A DNA stretch of 64,000 bases from positions 186,001-250,000 of the forward strand of contig NZ_JARZFX010000001.1 of the NCBI RefSeq assembly GCF_036026595.1. The letters are read 5' to 3'. The translations under genes were made by a program, and so were the position numbers. Source of the DNA: Virgibacillus_P tibetensis (GTDB lineage Bacteria > Bacillota > Bacilli > Bacillales > Amphibacillaceae). Under the pieces are notes generated by a model. That model was not told where the DNA came from. It saw only the letters and a program-made list of their open reading frames with translations, and searched no databases. Positions 42,838 to 52,067 of this stretch are shown here, one piece after another (within the stretch, counting starts at the first letter, position 1; every line of letters starts with the position of its first letter).

Positions 42838-42852
42838 ATGGAGGTGCAGGAA

Positions 42853-42987
42853 ATGGGAGCAACTACTTTTTATTTGTTAGAAAAAGAAAAACAGGAGCGT
42901 GAAGCTAATGCCAAAAGGAAAGCCGAACAAAGGAACAAAAAAAGACAAGCGCCTAAAAAGAAACAAAAAGAAAAAGTAGGTGATTAG
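42853..42987 (+). CDS. Lys-rich small head-region protein (44 aa)
   Basis: MGATTFYLLEKEKQEREANA followed by a strongly basic helix. GGAGGTG supports the start. Comparable short basic proteins occur at this position in many siphoviruses; role unknown. Confidence 0.6.
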   Translation: MGATTFYLLEKEKQEREANAKRKAEQRNKKRQAPKKKQKEKVGD

Positions 42988-43293
42988 ATGGAAGTATCAG
43001 ACGTAAAATCAATCCTACGATGGAAAACAACCAAACACGATGACTACACAACTACTATGCTACCTCTAATGATTGAAGCGGTTAAAGATGATTGTAACAA
43101 TCCATTCATTGATGAAAACGGGAAGGAATCATTACCTGGTGGCGTACAAATAGCCGTAGCCAAATGGATAGAATACAACACAAATCAAGCAGGGGTTACA
43201 GGGCGATCACAGGGCGTTAGTTATTCCTATGATGTAAACGTACCCGACAGCATTAAATCATTCCTAAGACCATATAAAAGGTTGCGATTCTGA
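42988..43293 (+). CDS. Head-tail connector (gp6/gp15-like)
   Basis: The 101-aa helical protein has MLPLMIEAVKDDCNNPF, GGVQIAVAKWIEYNTNQAGV and SYDVNVPDSIKSFLRPYKRL, the phage connector (HK97 gp6/SPP1 gp15) pattern. It extends the portal channel. Starts right after the previous stop. Confidence 0.85.
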   Translation: MEVSDVKSILRWKTTKHDDYTTTMLPLMIEAVKDDCNNPFIDENGKESLPGGVQIAVAKWIEYNTNQAGVTGRSQGVSYSYDVNVPDSIKSFLRPYKRLRF

Positions 43294-43610
43294 TGCATGA
43301 ATTTACTGTAAAGGATTATGTGGAATCACAAGACCCGATCACAGGCGAAACTACTAAAGAGTGGGTATTACTAGATTCATTTGAAGGAGAAGTAACCACA
43401 CCAACAGGATCAGAATTAATGGAAGCCATGAAGTTAACCAATCCATTAGATTATATGGTGCACATGGATTATGACAATCGTATTAAACCATATATGAGGG
43501 TGTTTTTTGGTGACATGGAATTAGATATACACGTTGTATTACCAACGATGCCCGACTTTGAGGGAGAATACGAAAGCCTTATCTTAAAATGTTCTTCATC
43601 ATTGCGGTAG
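43293..43610 (+). CDS. Head closure protein (SPP1 gp16-like)
   Basis: The 105-aa beta-barrel protein contains QDPITGETTKEWVLLDSFEG and YMRVFFGDMELDIHVVLPTM, as in head-tail adaptor/closure proteins. Position after the connector agrees. Its last 32 bp overlap an antisense gene. Confidence 0.8.
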   Translation: MHEFTVKDYVESQDPITGETTKEWVLLDSFEGEVTTPTGSELMEAMKLTNPLDYMVHMDYDNRIKPYMRVFFGDMELDIHVVLPTMPDFEGEYESLILKCSSSLR

Positions 43611-43791
43611 CATCCCATTCAGCCTGTTTCTGAACACGTTTAAGAGCCTTCCCTTTATTCTTTAGGTACAAGGCATATGTTAGGTATTCTTTGGGACGTT
43701 CGTCTTGTGGTACATGACTAGCGTATTCTTGATAGCTTACTTTATTGTGGTCAAGCAGTATTAAATATAGATCGTAAGACAGGTTAACCAA
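43579..43791 (-). CDS. Small minus-strand protein in the connector cluster (70 aa)
   Basis: The gap between two connector genes encodes MVNLSYDLYLILLDHNKVSY, then EYASHVPQDERPKEYLTYAL and a basic end QAEWDATAMMKNILR on the minus strand. It starts with TTG at 43791, six bases after CGGAGGTG, and fills exactly the 204-bp hole in the plus-strand operon. No family recognised and no clear promoter. Confidence 0.6.
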   Translation of the reverse strand: MVNLSYDLYLILLDHNKVSYQEYASHVPQDERPKEYLTYALYLKNKGKALKRVQKQAEWDATAMMKNILR

Positions 43792-43814
43792 GTTTACACC
43801 TCCGAGGTGAGAAT

Positions 43815-44168
43815 ATGAAGATAGATTTTGATTTTGATGATGCAGGATTTTCACGAATGATTGAAGATTATGCACGAAAAGCACCTGATGAAATAAAAGC
43901 AACTGTGGCAGAATCAGCCGAGATGATAACATCGCAAGCTAAGGCATTAGCACCAGTTGCTATGGTTAATGGCGGTACTCTAAAAAACAGTATATCTGTA
44001 TCTTACTACAATTCAGCGATGAGCGCAGAAATAGGTACGCCAGTTACGTATGCGATATTCGTAGAAATGGGTACTCGTTACCAAAGCGCACAACCTTATC
44101 TATTCCCAAGTTACGAAATGGAAAGGCCTAAGTATATGAAAGCATTAGAAAAGGCGTTGAGACTATGA
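43815..44168 (+). CDS. HK97 gp10-family tail/neck protein
   Basis: The 117-aa protein has MITSQAKALAPVAMVNGGTL, SVSYYNSAMSAEIGTPVTYA and FVEMGTRYQSAQPYLFPS, the gp10-like signature. SPP1 gp17-type tail-to-head joining is the likely role. GAGGTG precedes the start. Confidence 0.9.
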   Translation: MKIDFDFDDAGFSRMIEDYARKAPDEIKATVAESAEMITSQAKALAPVAMVNGGTLKNSISVSYYNSAMSAEIGTPVTYAIFVEMGTRYQSAQPYLFPSYEMERPKYMKALEKALRL

Positions 44169-44539
44169 GCGCAATAGCAGATACTCAAATATTATTATAT
44201 GCTGCCTTGTCGCCAAACATGAACGTATATGTTGACGAAGCAAGCGAGGGTGCGGTTAGTCCATATGTGGTCATAGGCAATACAACAATGACTAACGACA
44301 GCACGAAAAATAGAAGTGGTGAGGACTTTACCGTTACTATCCACGTATGGCATGAAACATCAGGTTACGGAGCAAAACAATTATTAGCAGAAGTCAAACA
44401 AGCCCTTTCATCATTAACGATGGATGGGTTTAATTTATGGCTTAGCAACGTTGAATATATGGACGTATTAACCGACCCTAGCGGTTGGAAGCATGGAATA
44501 TTACGTATACGCATGAGAATACAAGAAGGAGTGAATTAA
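44165..44539 (+). CDS. DUF3168 tail terminator-like protein
   Basis: The 124-aa protein contains SPYVVIGNTTMTNDSTKNRS, FTVTIHVWHETSGYGAKQLL and a WKHGILRIRMRIQ end. DUF3168 proteins cap the tail tube. ATGA coupling with the previous gene. Confidence 0.85.
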   Translation: MSAIADTQILLYAALSPNMNVYVDEASEGAVSPYVVIGNTTMTNDSTKNRSGEDFTVTIHVWHETSGYGAKQLLAEVKQALSSLTMDGFNLWLSNVEYMDVLTDPSGWKHGILRIRMRIQEGVN

Positions 44540-44938
44540 ATGGCTAAGAATGGTTCTAATATATTAATTCTGGTTGATGTAAACGGGGAGTTTATCCCGT
44601 GTGCTGAATCGACAGGTTTTTCATGGGAATCCTCAACAGACATGATAGATGTAACAAGCAAAGACAATGAACACAAGAAGTATTTAGCGGGCAAACGAGA
44701 CGGAACAGCCGATCAAGAAGGATTTTATGTGCCTAACGATCCTGCATACCAAGCGTTAAAAGAAGCGCAGAGAAACGGGCAAACAGTAATTCTTAGGCGT
44801 TCAGAGGATGGTACAGAAGTTGAAGAAGCAGAAGGACTCATTAGTTCCATGAGCGGAGATGCGCCCGATAATGACGGGGCAACAATGGGTATATCTTATC
44901 AGTTAAACACAGATTGGGAAGCGGTAGTAATAGCATAG
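44540..44938 (+). CDS. Major tail tube protein
   Basis: The 132-aa protein shows CAESTGFSWESSTDMIDVTS and KEAQRNGQTVILRRSEDGTE with VEEAEGLISSMSGDAPDNDG, the TP901-1-type tube layout. It is short and lacks an Ig-like extension. High expression is expected. Stop is followed by a GGGGCATAACGCCCC hairpin. Confidence 0.88.
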   Translation: MAKNGSNILILVDVNGEFIPCAESTGFSWESSTDMIDVTSKDNEHKKYLAGKRDGTADQEGFYVPNDPAYQALKEAQRNGQTVILRRSEDGTEVEEAEGLISSMSGDAPDNDGATMGISYQLNTDWEAVVIA

Positions 44939-44971
44939 GGGCATAACGCCCCTCTTTATAGGAGGTAGAGC

Positions 44972-45313
44972 ATGGGAAAAGCTAACGGAAAAGTATGGAT
45001 TAATGATGATTATTACTTAAAGTACACAACTAATAGAATGGTAGATTTTGAAGATATAAGTGGAGTGGGATTTATGGAAGCGTTCGGGGATTTAGAGGAT
45101 GGGAAACTATCGTTTAAAGTTATTCGTGCGTTGATATGGTCTGGACTAAAACATCAGAACGAGGACTTAACTTCCGAGGAAGCAGGAGACATTCTGGACG
45201 AAGTAGGATTGCCTAAAGTATTGGAAAAACTACCCGATGCAATGAGCGCTATATTCCCAGACGATGAAAAGACGAAACAAGCAAAAAACTTACAAAAGGT
45301 AGCGGGAAAGTAG
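44972..45313 (+). CDS. Tail assembly chaperone G
   Basis: The 113-aa protein (KANGKVWINDDYYLKYTTNR; LIWSGLKHQNEDLTSEEAG) is the first half of the gpG/gpGT pair that coats the tape measure. Most ribosomes stop at 45313. AGGAGG precedes the start. A slippery heptamer lies eight codons before the stop. Confidence 0.85.
   Translation: MGKANGKVWINDDYYLKYTTNRMVDFEDISGVGFMEAFGDLEDGKLSFKVIRALIWSGLKHQNEDLTSEEAGDILDEVGLPKVLEKLPDAMSAIFPDDEKTKQAKNLQKVAGK
45283..45289 (+). other. -1 programmed frameshift site A_AAA_AAC
   Basis: In the gpG frame the codons read GCA AAA AAC, a canonical X_XXY_YYZ heptamer. The -1 frame is open from 45268 to 45648. Slippage gives a 225-aa fusion with the junction ...TKQAKN/LTKGSGKVD.... 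Confidence 0.85.
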
Positions 45314-45648
45314 ATACATCTATCCCGTGGGATGAATTATTGCGTAACGCTACCAGATGCGGAATAACTGTTGATCGATTCTGGGATATGACAATCAAAG
45401 AGATTCTACTGGAAATCAAAGGTTACAACTTCCGATTAGAGAACGAAATGGAACTACATGCACACTTTGCAGCACAGATTATTAATTCTAATCGTGGCAA
45501 AGGAAAAACATACAAGGGTACTGATTTATTTAATCCGAATAAGGCGGATAATGTTGTATCAATAGAAGAACACAAGAAAAGATTTGAAGAAGCTAATGCG
45601 CTAATGGGCGCAGATGCAATCCCTGTACGCAGAAGGCAGGTGAAATAA
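45289..45648 (+). CDS. Tail assembly chaperone GT extension (by -1 frameshift)
   Basis: The frame continues SIPWDELLRNATRCGITVDR, FWDMTIKEILLEIKGYN, characteristic of T domains that bind the tape measure. The apparent TTG at 45340 has no SD, so the region is probably made only as the fused GT product of about 225 aa. It ends 1 bp inside the tape measure start. Confidence 0.85.
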   Translation, partial: LTKGSGKVDTSIPWDELLRNATRCGITVDRFWDMTIKEILLEIKGYNFRLENEMELHAHFAAQIINSNRGKGKTYKGTDLFNPNKADNVVSIEEHKKRFEEANALMGADAIPVRRRQVK

Positions 45649-47573
45649 TGACAACAGTAAGTGAAATGAATGTGAGGATAGGCGCTACTATTACCGACTT
45701 TCAGAAGAAAATGGGCGAAGTTACAAAGGGTATGGAAGGTGCTAGTAGCAAAATGAAGGCTACAGGTGAAAGCATGAAAACCGCAGGCGGTAAGATGTCT
45801 AAGATGGTAACAGGCCCGATGGTTGCGGTGGGCGCAGGAATGTTAGCCTTAGCCAAAAAAACAGGTAACTATGCTGATGAAGTACTCGATTTACAAGCTA
45901 TCACAGGCATGTCAACCGATTCTATCCAAGAGTGGCAACACGTAGCCAAGGTTGCAGGGGTTTCTACTAATTCCATGACTACTGCATCGGAACAGTTAAC
46001 CAAACAAATGTCTACTATGGCAGATGGAACGGGTAAGCAAGCCGAAGCATTAGCAGGACTAGGCATCGAGTATAAAGACTTAGAAGCAGCATCCCCAGAC
46101 GAACGGATGAACATGCTAACGCAAGCTTTGTCAGAAGTAGAAGATGATGCTAAACGTGCTGAATATGGCACAGACTTATTAAGAGGATCATGGAAAGAAA
46201 TAGCGCCTGTTGTTTCTATGGGCGCTGATGCGATAGACGATGCCAAGAATAGGGCGCATGAGTTGGGAACAGTCATGGGCGAGGATGCTTTAAGCGATGC
46301 GAACAACTTTAGAATAAGTATGGATGAATTGGGCGCACAAATGGCAGGGGTGGGCAGAAATATTATGTCTGACTTAATGCCTGTCATACAAGGATCACTC
46401 ATGCCATTTATAGAAGATACGCTAGTCCCGGGCTTTCAACGAGTGGGCGAAATCATCGGCGAAGTAATTGAGTGGTTCATGGGATTGTCGCCAACAGTAT
46501 TAAAAATCATCGGGATATTTATGTTAGTTATGGCAGCACTAGGACCGTTACTGATAGTATTCGGATTCCTAGCAAGCGCAATCGGCAGCATCTTATCATT
46601 AACGACATTACTAGCACCTGTATTCGCAGCGCTTAAAGTGGCGTTCCTGGCGATAACAGGACCTATAGGTATAATAATAGGCATCGTAATTTTGTTGGCT
46701 GTGCTTATATTCAAATATTGGGATGAAATAAAAGAGTTCACCATTACGGTATTTTCCGCAATAGGTGATTTTTTTATGAAAGTTTGGAATTTATATATAT
46801 CAATTGTTACTGGATATATAAAACTGGTTATATCTGCTGTAAAGGCAGCGTGGGATTGGATAAAGAAAACAACAATGACTATATTTTCCGCAATAGGAAG
46901 CTTCTTTTCATCAATTTGGAGCACCTACGTGTCTATCATAAAAGGATATATAAATATCGTGTTAAGTATCATTAAGACCGTATGGAATGGCATTAAATCA
47001 ACTACAGAATCGGTATTCAATGGCATTAAATCATTTTTTGATACGATATTCAGCGGTATAGGTTCAGCAGCACAAAAGTTTGCCGATGTATTCGGTAAGG
47101 TTTGGGATTCGATCAAAGAAGGCGCAAAGGCTATATCAGCACCAATTGCAGGAGTACTAAACGGTATCATGGCGGGTATTGAAGCAGTTGTTAATGGCAT
47201 AGCAGGAGCAATCAACAAACTGCCCAGCTTTGACATTCCTAATTGGGTTCCTGTAGTCGGTGGAAATAAATTCGGATTACCTAACATCCCTACTATATCA
47301 CTACCAAGAGTGCCGTCATTTGATGTAGGGACAAACGTAGTGCCTAATGATATGTTAGCGCAGATTCATAAAGGCGAGATGATTGTACCGAAGAAATTTA
47401 ATCCTGCATTAAGCGGAATGAGTGAAGGTAACGACACTAGCATATTAGAAGAAATACGAGACGAATTACGCAAACAAAAAGGTTCTATCATCCGCATTGA
47501 AGGCGACAATGAAGCGATTAGGGCATATGTAAACGAACAGAATGCACTCGATTCACATCATAGGAAGTTTTAG
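45648..47573 (+). CDS. Tape measure protein
   Basis: The 641-aa protein starts with a coiled region (ITDFQKKMGEVTKGMEGASS), a TP901-core (ITGMSTDSIQEWQHVAKVAG), hydrophobic helices at about 285-360, repeated DWIKKTTMTIFSAIGSFF-type segments, and a C-terminal KGEMIVPKKFNP motif. At about 1.5 angstrom per residue the tail would be near 95-100 nm. AAGGCAGG precedes the start. Confidence 0.95.
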   Translation: MTTVSEMNVRIGATITDFQKKMGEVTKGMEGASSKMKATGESMKTAGGKMSKMVTGPMVAVGAGMLALAKKTGNYADEVLDLQAITGMSTDSIQEWQHVAKVAGVSTNSMTTASEQLTKQMSTMADGTGKQAEALAGLGIEYKDLEAASPDERMNMLTQALSEVEDDAKRAEYGTDLLRGSWKEIAPVVSMGADAIDDAKNRAHELGTVMGEDALSDANNFRISMDELGAQMAGVGRNIMSDLMPVIQGSLMPFIEDTLVPGFQRVGEIIGEVIEWFMGLSPTVLKIIGIFMLVMAALGPLLIVFGFLASAIGSILSLTTLLAPVFAALKVAFLAITGPIGIIIGIVILLAVLIFKYWDEIKEFTITVFSAIGDFFMKVWNLYISIVTGYIKLVISAVKAAWDWIKKTTMTIFSAIGSFFSSIWSTYVSIIKGYINIVLSIIKTVWNGIKSTTESVFNGIKSFFDTIFSGIGSAAQKFADVFGKVWDSIKEGAKAISAPIAGVLNGIMAGIEAVVNGIAGAINKLPSFDIPNWVPVVGGNKFGLPNIPTISLPRVPSFDVGTNVVPNDMLAQIHKGEMIVPKKFNPALSGMSEGNDTSILEEIRDELRKQKGSIIRIEGDNEAIRAYVNEQNALDSHHRKF

Positions 47574-47582
47574 GGGGTTGAC

Positions 47583-48392
47583 ATGGATATTCTAATAACA
47601 AAAAACAACAAGACTATTTCACTTAGTGAATATGGCATAGTTGCAACGGACTTTAATGTATCGTCAATTCCCTTGCGACCTATTTACGAAGAATTAGAAG
47701 GCAGAAGCGGAACAGTTGACTACGGGTCTACAGATGGCACTCGCGAGATCACTGTTCCTTTTTATTTTGAATCGCATATTGTTGAAGATTTTTCTTTAAT
47801 ACGTGATGAATTGTTTCATTTAATAGGAGGTAAAAACTCTTTTTTTGTAACCGACCCAAGGCAGCAAAGTAAGCGGTATAAAGTAAGGTTATCCAATTCA
47901 TTCAGCATTGAACAAATTTATAAAGTCGGACAAAGTGAACTTTTGTTTGAGACTACAGAACTACCCTATGCGGAGTCTATCAACACAACATCAGAAGGCA
48001 TAGAAGATTACCCATACAGAGGTATACCGCCTGTCGTCATGAACGAATTAGAATACACGCATACAGGCACATCATTTCGAATATACAACGCAGGCAACGT
48101 GCCTATTCACCCATTTCAGCAGGAATTAAAAATCACTATATCCGAAGTTGAGGGATCAACCAATTATCTGCAACTGCAGAATGTAACAAATGGAACACCA
48201 TTCCGTGTTAATGAAGGTGTGGCTAATCAGACTATCGTATTAGATGGGCCGAATATCACATCAAACGGATTACAATATTTACGCAATACAAACAAAGAAT
48301 TTATCGAGTTAGAAACAGGTTGGAATGATTTTGAATTAACAGGCGCAACAAGCGCAAAGGTAGAGTTTGATTTTAGGCTCTACTTCTATTAA
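47583..48392 (+). CDS. Distal tail protein (Dit)
   Basis: The 269-aa protein has the siphovirus_tail pattern: FNVSSIPLRPIYEELEGRSG, DYGSTDGTREITVPFYFESH, and the C-terminal galectin-like part with FRIYNAGNVPIHPFQQELKI. Dit hexamers join the tail tube to the baseplate. TAGGGGG precedes the start. Confidence 0.93.
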   Translation: MDILITKNNKTISLSEYGIVATDFNVSSIPLRPIYEELEGRSGTVDYGSTDGTREITVPFYFESHIVEDFSLIRDELFHLIGGKNSFFVTDPRQQSKRYKVRLSNSFSIEQIYKVGQSELLFETTELPYAESINTTSEGIEDYPYRGIPPVVMNELEYTHTGTSFRIYNAGNVPIHPFQQELKITISEVEGSTNYLQLQNVTNGTPFRVNEGVANQTIVLDGPNITSNGLQYLRNTNKEFIELETGWNDFELTGATSAKVEFDFRLYFY

Positions 48393-48402
48393 GGGAGGTA
48401 AA

Positions 48403-50466
48403 ATGGTGGCTATAACAAATTTATTCGAATTGAAGGTAGACTTCAAGATTAAAAACACCTACACCAAGATGCCCGAAGTTGTACAGAACGATTCCATACG
48501 TTTTGTAATCAACATTACAGATGACGGAAAACCGTTAGAAGAACAGAGTATAACCTATGTATCACTGGCAAGTGTGCGACAAGGTGGAACAACCGTAGTA
48601 ACATCTGGAACACTAGAGGACAGCAAAGCTATATTTGACTTAGGAACAAGCGAAACAGAACGAGTAGGCAAAGTAACTGCTATGGTGCAACTGTACGATG
48701 AAGAAAACAGAATATCGACTGTACAGTTTTCTTATAACGTAATTAAAGACCCTACAGGTGCAGGGTATGAACCATCAGAGAGTGAACAAACGTTAATCCA
48801 AGTTGTGATGGCAGATGCACAAACTGTGATGGATAACGCACAAGCCAGAATAGACGAACTGAACGGAGTTGACGCAACTCAGTTTTACGAAAGGCAAAAT
48901 GAATTCGAGTCATCTTTGGCAGAAATAGCAACCAACGTTAAAATTTTTGGCGCAAAGGGTGATGGGATAACAGATGATACCGAATCTATCCAAAATGCTA
49001 TGGATCACGTAGCAACAGCGGGTGGCGGAACGGTGTATTTCCCGTCAGGTGAATATATAGTAAGCGCCACTATTAAAGGAAATGGGGATAATATTTCTGT
49101 AATTGGTGAGGGATATAGTAGCCACATTAACGCACAGAGCGATTTCTCAATATTCTATTCGGAGGGATATGACAATTTAAGATGGACCAAACTTAGAATT
49201 ACAGGTAGTCGAATTGATGACACTTATGCAGGTTATGGACACGGAATTAGAGTTGATAATGCGAACAATGTATTGATTGAAAATAACTACATCGAAGCCA
49301 TTGACGGAAAGGGGGTTCACCTGTCAGGATTTAATACACACAATGAAACGTTACCTCAAGGGGTTCATGATGGTTGGGTAATCAATAATTATATTGATTG
49401 GTGTGGCGATGCTATCATGGTTTATAATGACGGTAGACGTGTTGAAGTCGCAGGGAATAAAATTTTTAGATGTACCAACATCGGGATTTATATTGACGAC
49501 TCACATCAACAAGCTGGAGTTGAAATTCCAAGGAAAAGCACACGGATAAACGTTGAGAATAACGTTATAGAGAATATGATCGGAACAGTTGGAATCAATT
49601 TAGCTGGAACAGATTACAGCGCTGCACGCGGTAATTATATTATCAATGGTGGACAAACAACAGACCCGAAAAAGAATGTTAATGGTATATCAATCCAAAC
49701 TGTTCAAAACCATATACCTGCTGAACACAACATTATCGAAGGTAACACGATTGTAGGTCACACGAATATCGCAATTGACTTAATTGGTGCATCGTATAAC
49801 ATAATTCGCAACAACAACTTAATTGATAATAGTTTGAATCGAAACTCTGGTGGTGCACAATCTATTTCACTACAGTCAAACACAATTAGAGAAGTTTTAT
49901 TCGGTTCAAATCATAATATCATTGAAAACAACAAATCGTTTGTCGGTTCAACTGATAGCACTCTTGGAACGCACGTCAGAATTGTTGACGTAGATAACAC
50001 AGGTAACATTATCCGATTCAATAAGATGGATGGCGGTATTTATCACGTTGGGGATAACGGAACAGACACAATGATACTGGAAAACATCTTCAATGGGCAA
50101 ATGATGGATGTTGTGGAAGGGTTTAAAGATGGTAGTTATAGCTCACCATCTATTCATTTCACATCCGACCCTGACACTGGTTTTTATAGACGTTCAGACG
50201 GTGAACTTGCTTTTGTCTCTAACGGTGAGAGAACGGTTTATTTCCGAAATGGTATGACATTCTTAGACGGAAAGGATATACAATTTGGCAGTGGTACGGG
50301 GAGTAGATTTGGTTCTTCGCCCGCACAAAAAATGGCTTTTTGGGGCGCTATCCCTATTGCACAACCCGAAAACATACCACAGACTTCTGCTGCTACTTTA
50401 GTCGAGTTAGAGCAAGAAGTAAATAAATTAAAATTCATGTTAAAAAAAATCGGATTAATGTCGTGA
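48403..50466 (+). CDS. Baseplate/tailspike protein: BppU N-terminus plus pectate-lyase beta-helix
   Basis: The 687-aa protein joins a BppU-like N-terminal domain (about 1-120), a coiled linker, a right-handed beta-helix beginning IFGAKGDGITDDTESIQNAM (about 180-560, many NNxIE/NNVIEN turns), a fibre-tip motif SDPDTGFYRRSDGELAFVSN (about 587) and a short C-terminal coiled coil. It probably binds and cleaves host surface polysaccharide. GGGAGG supports the ATG at 48403. It lies between dit and tal, not after tal as usual. Confidence 0.88.
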   Translation: MVAITNLFELKVDFKIKNTYTKMPEVVQNDSIRFVINITDDGKPLEEQSITYVSLASVRQGGTTVVTSGTLEDSKAIFDLGTSETERVGKVTAMVQLYDEENRISTVQFSYNVIKDPTGAGYEPSESEQTLIQVVMADAQTVMDNAQARIDELNGVDATQFYERQNEFESSLAEIATNVKIFGAKGDGITDDTESIQNAMDHVATAGGGTVYFPSGEYIVSATIKGNGDNISVIGEGYSSHINAQSDFSIFYSEGYDNLRWTKLRITGSRIDDTYAGYGHGIRVDNANNVLIENNYIEAIDGKGVHLSGFNTHNETLPQGVHDGWVINNYIDWCGDAIMVYNDGRRVEVAGNKIFRCTNIGIYIDDSHQQAGVEIPRKSTRINVENNVIENMIGTVGINLAGTDYSAARGNYIINGGQTTDPKKNVNGISIQTVQNHIPAEHNIIEGNTIVGHTNIAIDLIGASYNIIRNNNLIDNSLNRNSGGAQSISLQSNTIREVLFGSNHNIIENNKSFVGSTDSTLGTHVRIVDVDNTGNIIRFNKMDGGIYHVGDNGTDTMILENIFNGQMMDVVEGFKDGSYSSPSIHFTSDPDTGFYRRSDGELAFVSNGERTVYFRNGMTFLDGKDIQFGSGTGSRFGSSPAQKMAFWGAIPIAQPENIPQTSAATLVELEQEVNKLKFMLKKIGLMS

Positions 50467-50534
50467 TAATCATTATACTGAATTTGCTTAGTTGTGATAT
50501 GATGGCTATAATATATCGGTGAGTTGGTGGTTTT

Positions 50535-50669
50535 ATGTCTATTACTTTAATGGTGATATTTTTAATTATTATGCTTTTGGCAGGTTTGGCTACAGCAAAA
50601 ATCGATAATAAGATCGAGAAAGAGCATAATAAAACTTTTTTTGAATGGCTAATGGGAAAGTTCAAATAA
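50535..50669 (+). CDS. Small membrane protein (44 aa)
   Basis: MSITLMVIFLIIMLLAGLAT is one membrane helix followed by a charged tail (KIDNKIEKEHNKTFFEWLMG). SD is weak (GGTGG). It stands between the tailspike and the polymerase; role unknown. Confidence 0.5.
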   Translation: MSITLMVIFLIIMLLAGLATAKIDNKIEKEHNKTFFEWLMGKFK

Positions 50670-50700
50670 AACACCTTATCTTTTAGATAGGTGTTTTATT
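50665..50700. terminator. Strong bidirectional terminator between late operon and polymerase gene
   Basis: A 12-bp AATAAAACACCT stem plus three further pairs around a bulge ends tailspike transcripts rightward and polymerase transcripts leftward. Confidence 0.85.
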
Positions 50701-52035
50701 TAATATAGCACTATTTTTACTAGAGGTTTTTTTGTTTAAAACTCTAAGTACAAAAATAAATCCAATTAAAAATATCCAAATGAATATCATATTATATAAT
50801 CCGTTAAAAGTACCTCGGATAAATAGAAATAAGAATAAAAAGCCAGCAGAACCGACGGTGATTTTATTTATACTGAGAGGATTATTTAATATGATTTGCC
50901 ATGTTTTTAACAGTAAACCAAGTAATAGACCTATTACGATACCAAAAAAACCAAAATTAATATAGCTGTCACCAATAAAAGATGGTGGGAATGTAGCACC
51001 TATACTGTATTGTTGGGGATTTATTATACTTGCGAAAATCCTTTGGGTTTCTTCTGGTTTAAAAAGGACTATAGAACTCGGTAAAAAGAAAAGGAATAGT
51101 CTAAAATAGGTAGAACCATAAAGAAAATCGTGCGTACTAGGAACAGCGTTAAATGCAGCTACAGACGCTCCGAAAAAATAATTTAAATCACCGCTAAACA
51201 AGGAGATGGAATACGCTTCCTTGAAGTTAAAAATAGCAAATAACCAATCGCTCAAAGATAGAAAGCTACTACTGTTATATCTGACGTACTGCCAGACTAC
51301 CATTAGATGTAGAAGTGATAATCCGACAAATATAACTCTACCAAACTTTATTTTTTTGTTGGTTGATTTCATATAATTTATTGTTCCAAATGCAAACGCT
51401 GCTCCTACTGCTAAGAATGTAGATCTCGAACCGAAAATCATCATTTCGACATAAAACAAAGCAAATAATGAAATAAGAGTTATGAATTTTAATGATTTTT
51501 TCTTTACGAAAGGGAATAAAAAAGCAGATACTACAAGAGTAGTTTGCAAATAACTGCTAAATAAATGTGGAATTGTTGATTTAGTTTCCCAATAATCAAA
51601 TCTAGAGCTAGATATAAGTTGCTGTATGGACATACCCGAAAAGTAGATAGCGCCTATTGTACCAAGTAAACTCAAAACGCTTGATATTAGTACTATTGAA
51701 TTTACATGAGAAATTAATACATTATTGTCTGTATTCTTAACCTTGTTTGATCTCAACATTTTATATCCAATTAAAAACATGAAATAGAACAAAGTTTGAA
51801 ATAAGTACACTTTTATCACTGACTCAACATCATGTATGTAGCCTGCGGCAGATGAGTCTAACTGTATAAAATCGAAACCAGAGGAACCATAGTTAATAGC
51901 TGGTATAAAATAAAAAAGTGAACTAAATATAGTGAAAAAAAGCCAAAACAGATAATTATCTTTGACATTAATCCTTAGATACAAAGTAATTAACAATAAC
52001 AAGATGGGGGTTATAATGAAAATTAAAGAAAGCAA
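50683..52035 (-). CDS. Wzy-like oligosaccharide repeat-unit polymerase (candidate conversion gene)
   Basis: The roughly 450-aa protein has about 11-12 transmembrane helices and a large external loop with FGASVAAFNAVPSTHDFLYG and ATFPPSFIGDSYINFGFFG, typical for O-antigen/oligosaccharide polymerases that join surface repeat units. Unlike phage structural genes it is very AT-rich and opposes the late operon. TTG at 52035 follows TTGGAG with 7-nt spacing; the frame is open to a TTG at 52053. Own promoter and terminator make it independent. Sugar specificity is unknown. Confidence 0.8.
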   Translation of the reverse strand: MLSLIFIITPILLLLITLYLRINVKDNYLFWLFFTIFSSLFYFIPAINYGSSGFDFIQLDSSAAGYIHDVESVIKVYLFQTLFYFMFLIGYKMLRSNKVKNTDNNVLISHVNSIVLISSVLSLLGTIGAIYFSGMSIQQLISSSRFDYWETKSTIPHLFSSYLQTTLVVSAFLFPFVKKKSLKFITLISLFALFYVEMMIFGSRSTFLAVGAAFAFGTINYMKSTNKKIKFGRVIFVGLSLLHLMVVWQYVRYNSSSFLSLSDWLFAIFNFKEAYSISLFSGDLNYFFGASVAAFNAVPSTHDFLYGSTYFRLFLFFLPSSIVLFKPEETQRIFASIINPQQYSIGATFPPSFIGDSYINFGFFGIVIGLLLGLLLKTWQIILNNPLSINKITVGSAGFLFLFLFIRGTFNGLYNMIFIWIFLIGFIFVLRVLNKKTSSKNSAILNKTPI

Positions 52036-52067
52036 AGGTTTCACTCCAATCAAATTTTAACTCTTAC

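Noticed and set aside
45340..45648. Independent translation of the second chaperone ORF from TTG
   Set aside because: No SD precedes it, while a canonical slippery heptamer explains its expression as a fusion.
45869..47287. Antisense ORFs up to 177 aa in the tape measure gene
   Set aside because: No ribosome sites; the tape measure frame is intact and well supported.
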